Assembly (NCBI RefSeq): GCF_004570345.1
Contig: NZ_SPQM01000095.1
Span: forward strand, 1 to 19,144
Reading direction: 5' to 3'
From: Blastococcus sp. CT_GayMR20
Lineage (GTDB): Bacteria; Actinomycetota; Actinomycetes; Mycobacteriales; Geodermatophilaceae
Length of the DNA: 19,144 nt
This document shows positions 14,109-19,144 of this stretch, one piece after another. Each line of letters opens with the position of its first letter. Position 1 is the first letter of the stretch. Below the pieces are notes generated by a model that saw only the letters and a list, made by a program, of their open reading frames with translations, made no database searches and had not been told where the DNA came from. Both the position numbers and the translations under genes were made by a program.

Positions 14109-14114
14109 TAGGTT
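14109..14114 (+). promoter_or_regulatory. Candidate -10 box for the DinB-like gene
   Basis: TAGGTT, identical to the box before glpK, lies about 48 bases before GTG 14162. A transcript starting near 14121 would have a 40-nt leader containing the GAGGA ribosome site. No matching -35 was found. Confidence 0.35.
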
Positions 14115-14161
14115 CGTGACCAGAGCGACATGTTGTTCCGACTACACCGAGGACCGCCGTC

Positions 14162-14668
14162 GTGACCGAGGACCGGCCCGACGTCCCCCGCGCCGGGGAG
14201 GAGCGGGAGATGCTGCGCGCCTGTCTCGACTGGCACCGGGCGACACTGGCGCAGAAGTGCGCGGGCCTGACGGACGAGCAGTTGCGCACCCCGTCGGTGC
14301 CGCCGTCGGAGCTGTCCCTGCTCGGGCTCGTCCGGCACCTGGCGGAGGTCGAACGGTCCTGGTTCCGCCGGGTCCTCGAGGGCGCCGACGTCCCGTGGCT
14401 GTGGTCGGCCGACGGCGACCGCCGCGCGGCGTTCGACGTGGCGGGGGCGTCGTGGGAGGAGGGGTTCCACGCCTGGGAGGCGGAGGTCGTGCACGCCCGC
14501 CGGATCGAGCGCGCGGCCGCGTCGCTGGACGTCACCGGCGTCGACCGCGGACCGGGCGACGAGTACTCGCTGCGGCGGGTGCTGGTCCACCTGATCCAGG
14601 AGTACGCGCGGCACAACGGGCACGCCGACCTGCTGCGCGAGGCACTGGACGGCACCGTCGGGGTCTAG
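14162..14668 (+). CDS. DinB-superfamily (DUF664) protein
   Basis: This 168-residue four-helix protein is of the DinB/DUF664 type, a family that includes metal-dependent, mycothiol-using transferases. Visible family features are LLGLVRHLAEVERSWFRRVL with His59 and VLVHLIQEYARHNGHADLLREALDG with His143, His151 and His154, the probable metal ligands. The start GTG has GAGGA 8 nt upstream. The stop TAG shares the tetranucleotide CTAG with the stop of the convergent NmrA-like gene. The substrate is unknown. In mycothiol-producing actinobacteria a thiol-transfer or detoxification role is reasonable, but it is inferred from the family only. Confidence 0.85.
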   Translation: MTEDRPDVPRAGEEREMLRACLDWHRATLAQKCAGLTDEQLRTPSVPPSELSLLGLVRHLAEVERSWFRRVLEGADVPWLWSADGDRRAAFDVAGASWEEGFHAWEAEVVHARRIERAAASLDVTGVDRGPGDEYSLRRVLVHLIQEYARHNGHADLLREALDGTVGV

Positions 14669-15555
14669 CGCAGGTGTGCCCAGTCCTCGGGATGGGCGCG
14701 CAGGTGCTCCGCCACGGTCCGCGCCGGGTGCCCGGTCAGGGTGGGGACGACGTCGGTGACCGTGGCCAGCTCGCCGGCGGCGATTGCCAGGTAGCTGGTG
14801 ACCCAGCCCTCGATCTCCCAGTCGGGGTGCCCGGACGGACGGCGGGTCGCCCAGGCCTCCTCGACGGTCTGGTCGCGGTACTCCGTCGCTCGGCCGGTGA
14901 GCTCGCCGAGCAGCTCGGCGGCGTCGGCCAGGGACAGCGCCTCGGGACCGGTGACCTCCAGCCCCTGCCCGTCCAGAGCGGTCGAGTCGTCGAGCAGCAC
15001 CGCCGCGGCCACGTCGGCCAGGTCGTCGCGGGACACGAATCCGGTCTGGCCGGTCCCGGCGGGGGCGGCGATCACCGCGCGGTCGCCCTCGAGGGTGGCG
15101 AAGAAGGGGACGAAGTCCGCGTACATGTTGTGGCGCAGGAAGGTGTGCCGGACGCCGGTGGCGCGGATCGCCTCCTCCGTCGCGCCGTGGTGGCGCACCA
15201 GGGTGAACGTCGGATCGGCCCGGTCGGCCCCGACGAAGGACGTGTAGACGATCCGCTGCACCCCGGCGTCCGCGGCCGCGCGGACGGCGTCGAGATGCTG
15301 CTGCACGCGGTCCTCGGCCTCGCCGGCGGAGACCAGGTACAGGGTCTGCACGCCGTCCAGCGCCGCACGCAGCGCGGCCGGGTCGCGGTAGCCGCCGGGG
15401 TTCTCGACGACCTCTGCTCCGGCGACCCGCGGGGCCCGGCCCGCATCGCGGACGACGAGCCGCAGCGGGACGTCGTCCGCCGTCCCGGAGAGCCGCTCGA
15501 CGACGCGGCCGCCGAGCGCTCCGGTGGCGCCGGTTACCCCGATCACCCTGCGCAT
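14665..15555 (-). CDS. NmrA/QorB-like NAD(P)-binding protein
   Basis: This 296-residue atypical SDR begins with the dinucleotide-binding motif VTGATGALGGRVV (7-19). Further family features are LVVRDAGRAP, IVYTSFVGADRADP (about 105-118), the RHTFLRHNMYADF segment and a C-terminal substrate domain (EVTGPEALSLADAAELLGELTGR, then DVVPTLTGHPARTVAEHLRAH). These match the NmrA/QorB group (NAD(P)H:quinone oxidoreductase 2 or redox-sensing regulators). The classical YxxxK pair is not evident, as expected for this group. The start ATG 15555 is the first in frame and sits directly before the beta1 strand. It diverges from pfkA across 78 bases and converges with DinB. Whether it reduces quinones or only senses the NADP redox state cannot be told. 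Confidence 0.84.
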   Translation of the reverse strand: MRRVIGVTGATGALGGRVVERLSGTADDVPLRLVVRDAGRAPRVAGAEVVENPGGYRDPAALRAALDGVQTLYLVSAGEAEDRVQQHLDAVRAAADAGVQRIVYTSFVGADRADPTFTLVRHHGATEEAIRATGVRHTFLRHNMYADFVPFFATLEGDRAVIAAPAGTGQTGFVSRDDLADVAAAVLLDDSTALDGQGLEVTGPEALSLADAAELLGELTGRATEYRDQTVEEAWATRRPSGHPDWEIEGWVTSYLAIAAGELATVTDVVPTLTGHPARTVAEHLRAHPEDWAHLR

Positions 15556-15633
15556 GCGACGACGTCATCGAGCTGCGGCATCATGACGCCGGTCAACACC
15601 GCCCCTGCTCCGAACGTTCCCGGAGGAACTCCC

Positions 15634-18072
<2,439 letters not shown>

Positions 18073-18073
<1 letters not shown>

Positions 18074-19080
18074 TGTCGCTCGTCGATCTGCGCTCGGACA
18101 CGGTCACGCGGCCGACGCCCGGCATGCGCCGGGCCATGGCCGAGGCCGAGGTCGGGGACGACGTCTACGCCGAGGACCCGACTGTCACCGCGCTCGAGGA
18201 ACGGGTGGCCGCCCTCTTCGGCCACGAGGCGGGGCTGTTCGTGCCGAGCGGCACCATGGGCAACCAGATCGGCATGCGCCTGGTCTGCGAGCCCGGCCAG
18301 GAGGTGCTCTCCGACGCCGACGCCCACGTGGTCACCTACGAGATGGGCGCCGCTGCGGCGATCTTCGGCATCTCGACCCGCACGGTGGTGTCGTCCGGTG
18401 GCCGGCTGGACGCCCAGCAGCTCATCGACCAGGTGCGGCCCAAGGACAACTGGCACCTCACCGCCACCGCCGCCATCGCGGTGGAGAACACGCACAACCG
18501 GGGCGGCGGGCTCGTGCAGCCGCTCGGCGAGCTGCAGGAGCTCTGGGACTGGTCCCGCGATGCCGACGTCGCCGTCCACCTCGACGGCGCCCGGATCTGG
18601 AACGCGTCGGTCGCCTCCGGTGTCGAGCTCGCCACCTACGGACGGCTGGCCGACACCGCGTCGGTCTGCTTCTCGAAGGGCCTGGGGACGCCGGTCGGCT
18701 CGGTGCTGGTCGCCTCGGCGGAGCGGGTCGCCACCGCCCGGCTCTGGCGCAAGCGACTCGGCGGCGGCATGCGCCAGGTCGGCGTCCTGGCGGCGGCGTG
18801 CCGCTACGCCCTGGACCACCACCTGCCCCGCCTCGGTGAGGACCACGAGCACGCTCAGCTGCTGGCCAAGCGTCTCGGCGTCGACCCGTCGTCCGTCGAG
18901 ACGAACATGGTCGTGCTGGACGACGTCCCCGCGCCCGTGATCGCCGAGGCGGCCAAGGCGCAGGGCGTGCTGGTCAGTCAGGTCAGCCCGCGCCGGATCC
19001 GGCTGGTGACCCACCTCGACGTCGGCCGTGCCGGGATCGACCGCGCCGCCGACGTCCTCAGCGAGCTCCTCGCCCGCTGA
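18073..19080 (+). CDS. ltaE: Low-specificity L-threonine aldolase
   Basis: This PLP enzyme splits L-threonine or allo-threonine to glycine and acetaldehyde. The 335 residues show LVDLRSDTVTRPTPGMRRAM (3-22), VGDDVYAEDPTV (27-38), the phosphate-binding PSGTMGNQ (58-65), His85 in DADAHVVTYE, VENTHNRGGG (137-146), HLDGARIWNA with Asp171, and the PLP lysine Lys202 in CFSKGLGTPVGS. All are standard fold type I threonine aldolase motifs, and length is normal. The start ATG uses the last base of the aroG stop (TGATG), so translation is likely coupled to aroG. A strong hairpin begins right after the stop. Coupling of a glycine-forming enzyme to the shikimate entry enzyme is unexplained. The stereochemical preference cannot be read from sequence. 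Confidence 0.92.
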
Positions 19081-19108
19081 GCCGGGCCGTCCACGAGGAC
19101 GGCCCGGC
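19081..19108. terminator. Perfect 12-bp hairpin after the aroG-ltaE unit
   Basis: GCCGGGCCGTCC (19081-19092), loop ACGA and GGACGGCCCGGC (19097-19108) form a perfect GC-rich stem starting at the base after the ltaE stop. There is no T tract, which is common for actinobacterial terminators. It could act on both strands if a convergent gene follows. Confidence 0.7.
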
Positions 19109-19116
19109 GCCCGCGG

Positions 19117-19144
19117 TCAGTAGTTGCTGAAGAGCAGGTGGTTG
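19117..19144 (-). CDS. Possible 3' end of a convergent gene (8 codons visible)
   Basis: Reading the minus strand from the window edge, one frame ends as NHLLFSNY followed by TGA at 19119-19117, just beyond the hairpin. The aromatic-rich tail and the position after a symmetric terminator fit the C-terminus of a convergent gene. Only 8 residues are visible, so no family can be assigned and the call is tentative. Confidence 0.3.

Noticed and set aside
14040..14110. GCCGAGAT on the minus strand upstream of the chemoreceptor as a flagellar sigma-28 -10 element
   Set aside because: It differs from GCCGATAA at the 3' end and no TAAA-like -35 lies at the required 15-base spacing, so I do not call a promoter.

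Overview
The window is very GC-rich. Nearly every third codon position is G or C, several starts are GTG, and four genes look leaderless with a TANNNT box 7 nt before the start codon. Together with a class II DAHP synthase, an RNase AS homologue and a ROK glucokinase, this points to a high-GC actinobacterium. Geodermatophilaceae (Blastococcus, Geodermatophilus, Modestobacter) or a related family is my best guess. The family placement is inferred, not proven. The window is densely packed: no gene-free stretch exceeds about 150 bases, and there are no rRNA, tRNA, CRISPR, IS or phage genes.

Left part (1-4961). The end of a ROK glucokinase gene meets a convergent stand-alone TIGR00300-type (LOR/SDH) ornithine cyclodeaminase-like gene, which diverges from a small VOC-fold protein gene. 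An Est30-like esterase/lipase gene is translationally coupled (ATGA) to a proline-rich protein with two membrane helices. Both diverge from a PlsC-like acyltransferase gene with a recognisable promoter.

Middle part (4963-9082). This looks like an accessory catabolic cassette. A minus-strand operon carries a Baeyer-Villiger-type flavin monooxygenase, an alpha/beta hydrolase and a TetR regulator. A short-chain dehydrogenase gene diverges from it. The intergenic space holds a 25-bp near-perfect palindrome lying across the dehydrogenase -35/spacer, the expected layout of a TetR operator controlling both directions. The enzymes make a coherent chain: alcohol to ketone (SDR), ketone to ester (BVMO), ester to alcohol plus acid (hydrolase).

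Right-middle part (9093-14668). Genes follow for glycerol kinase (minus), RNase AS and a GNAT acetyltransferase (plus), an orphan Cache-domain chemoreceptor (minus) and a DinB/DUF664 protein (plus). A 48-bp imperfect hairpin rich in GAGCG repeats lies between the divergent glpK and RNase AS genes.

Right part (14665-19144). An NmrA/QorB-like NAD(P)-binding protein shares a CTAG stop with the DinB gene. It diverges from a phosphofructokinase gene with Asp104/Lys124, the residue pair of pyrophosphate-type enzymes. A leaderless class II DAHP synthase gene follows, overlapped by one base by an L-threonine aldolase gene. The run ends in a perfect 12-bp hairpin. The last bases may be the 3' end of another convergent gene.

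The glucokinase - esterase - PlsC - PFK - DAHP synthase set recalls the Streptomyces glkA neighbourhood (SCO2126 to SCO2115). RNase AS next to aroG recalls M. tuberculosis Rv2178c-Rv2179c. The backbone therefore looks like conserved actinobacterial core into which the monooxygenase cassette, glycerol kinase and chemoreceptor have been placed. Nothing here is clearly a new defence or mobile system; the monooxygenase cassette and its operator are the most promising items.
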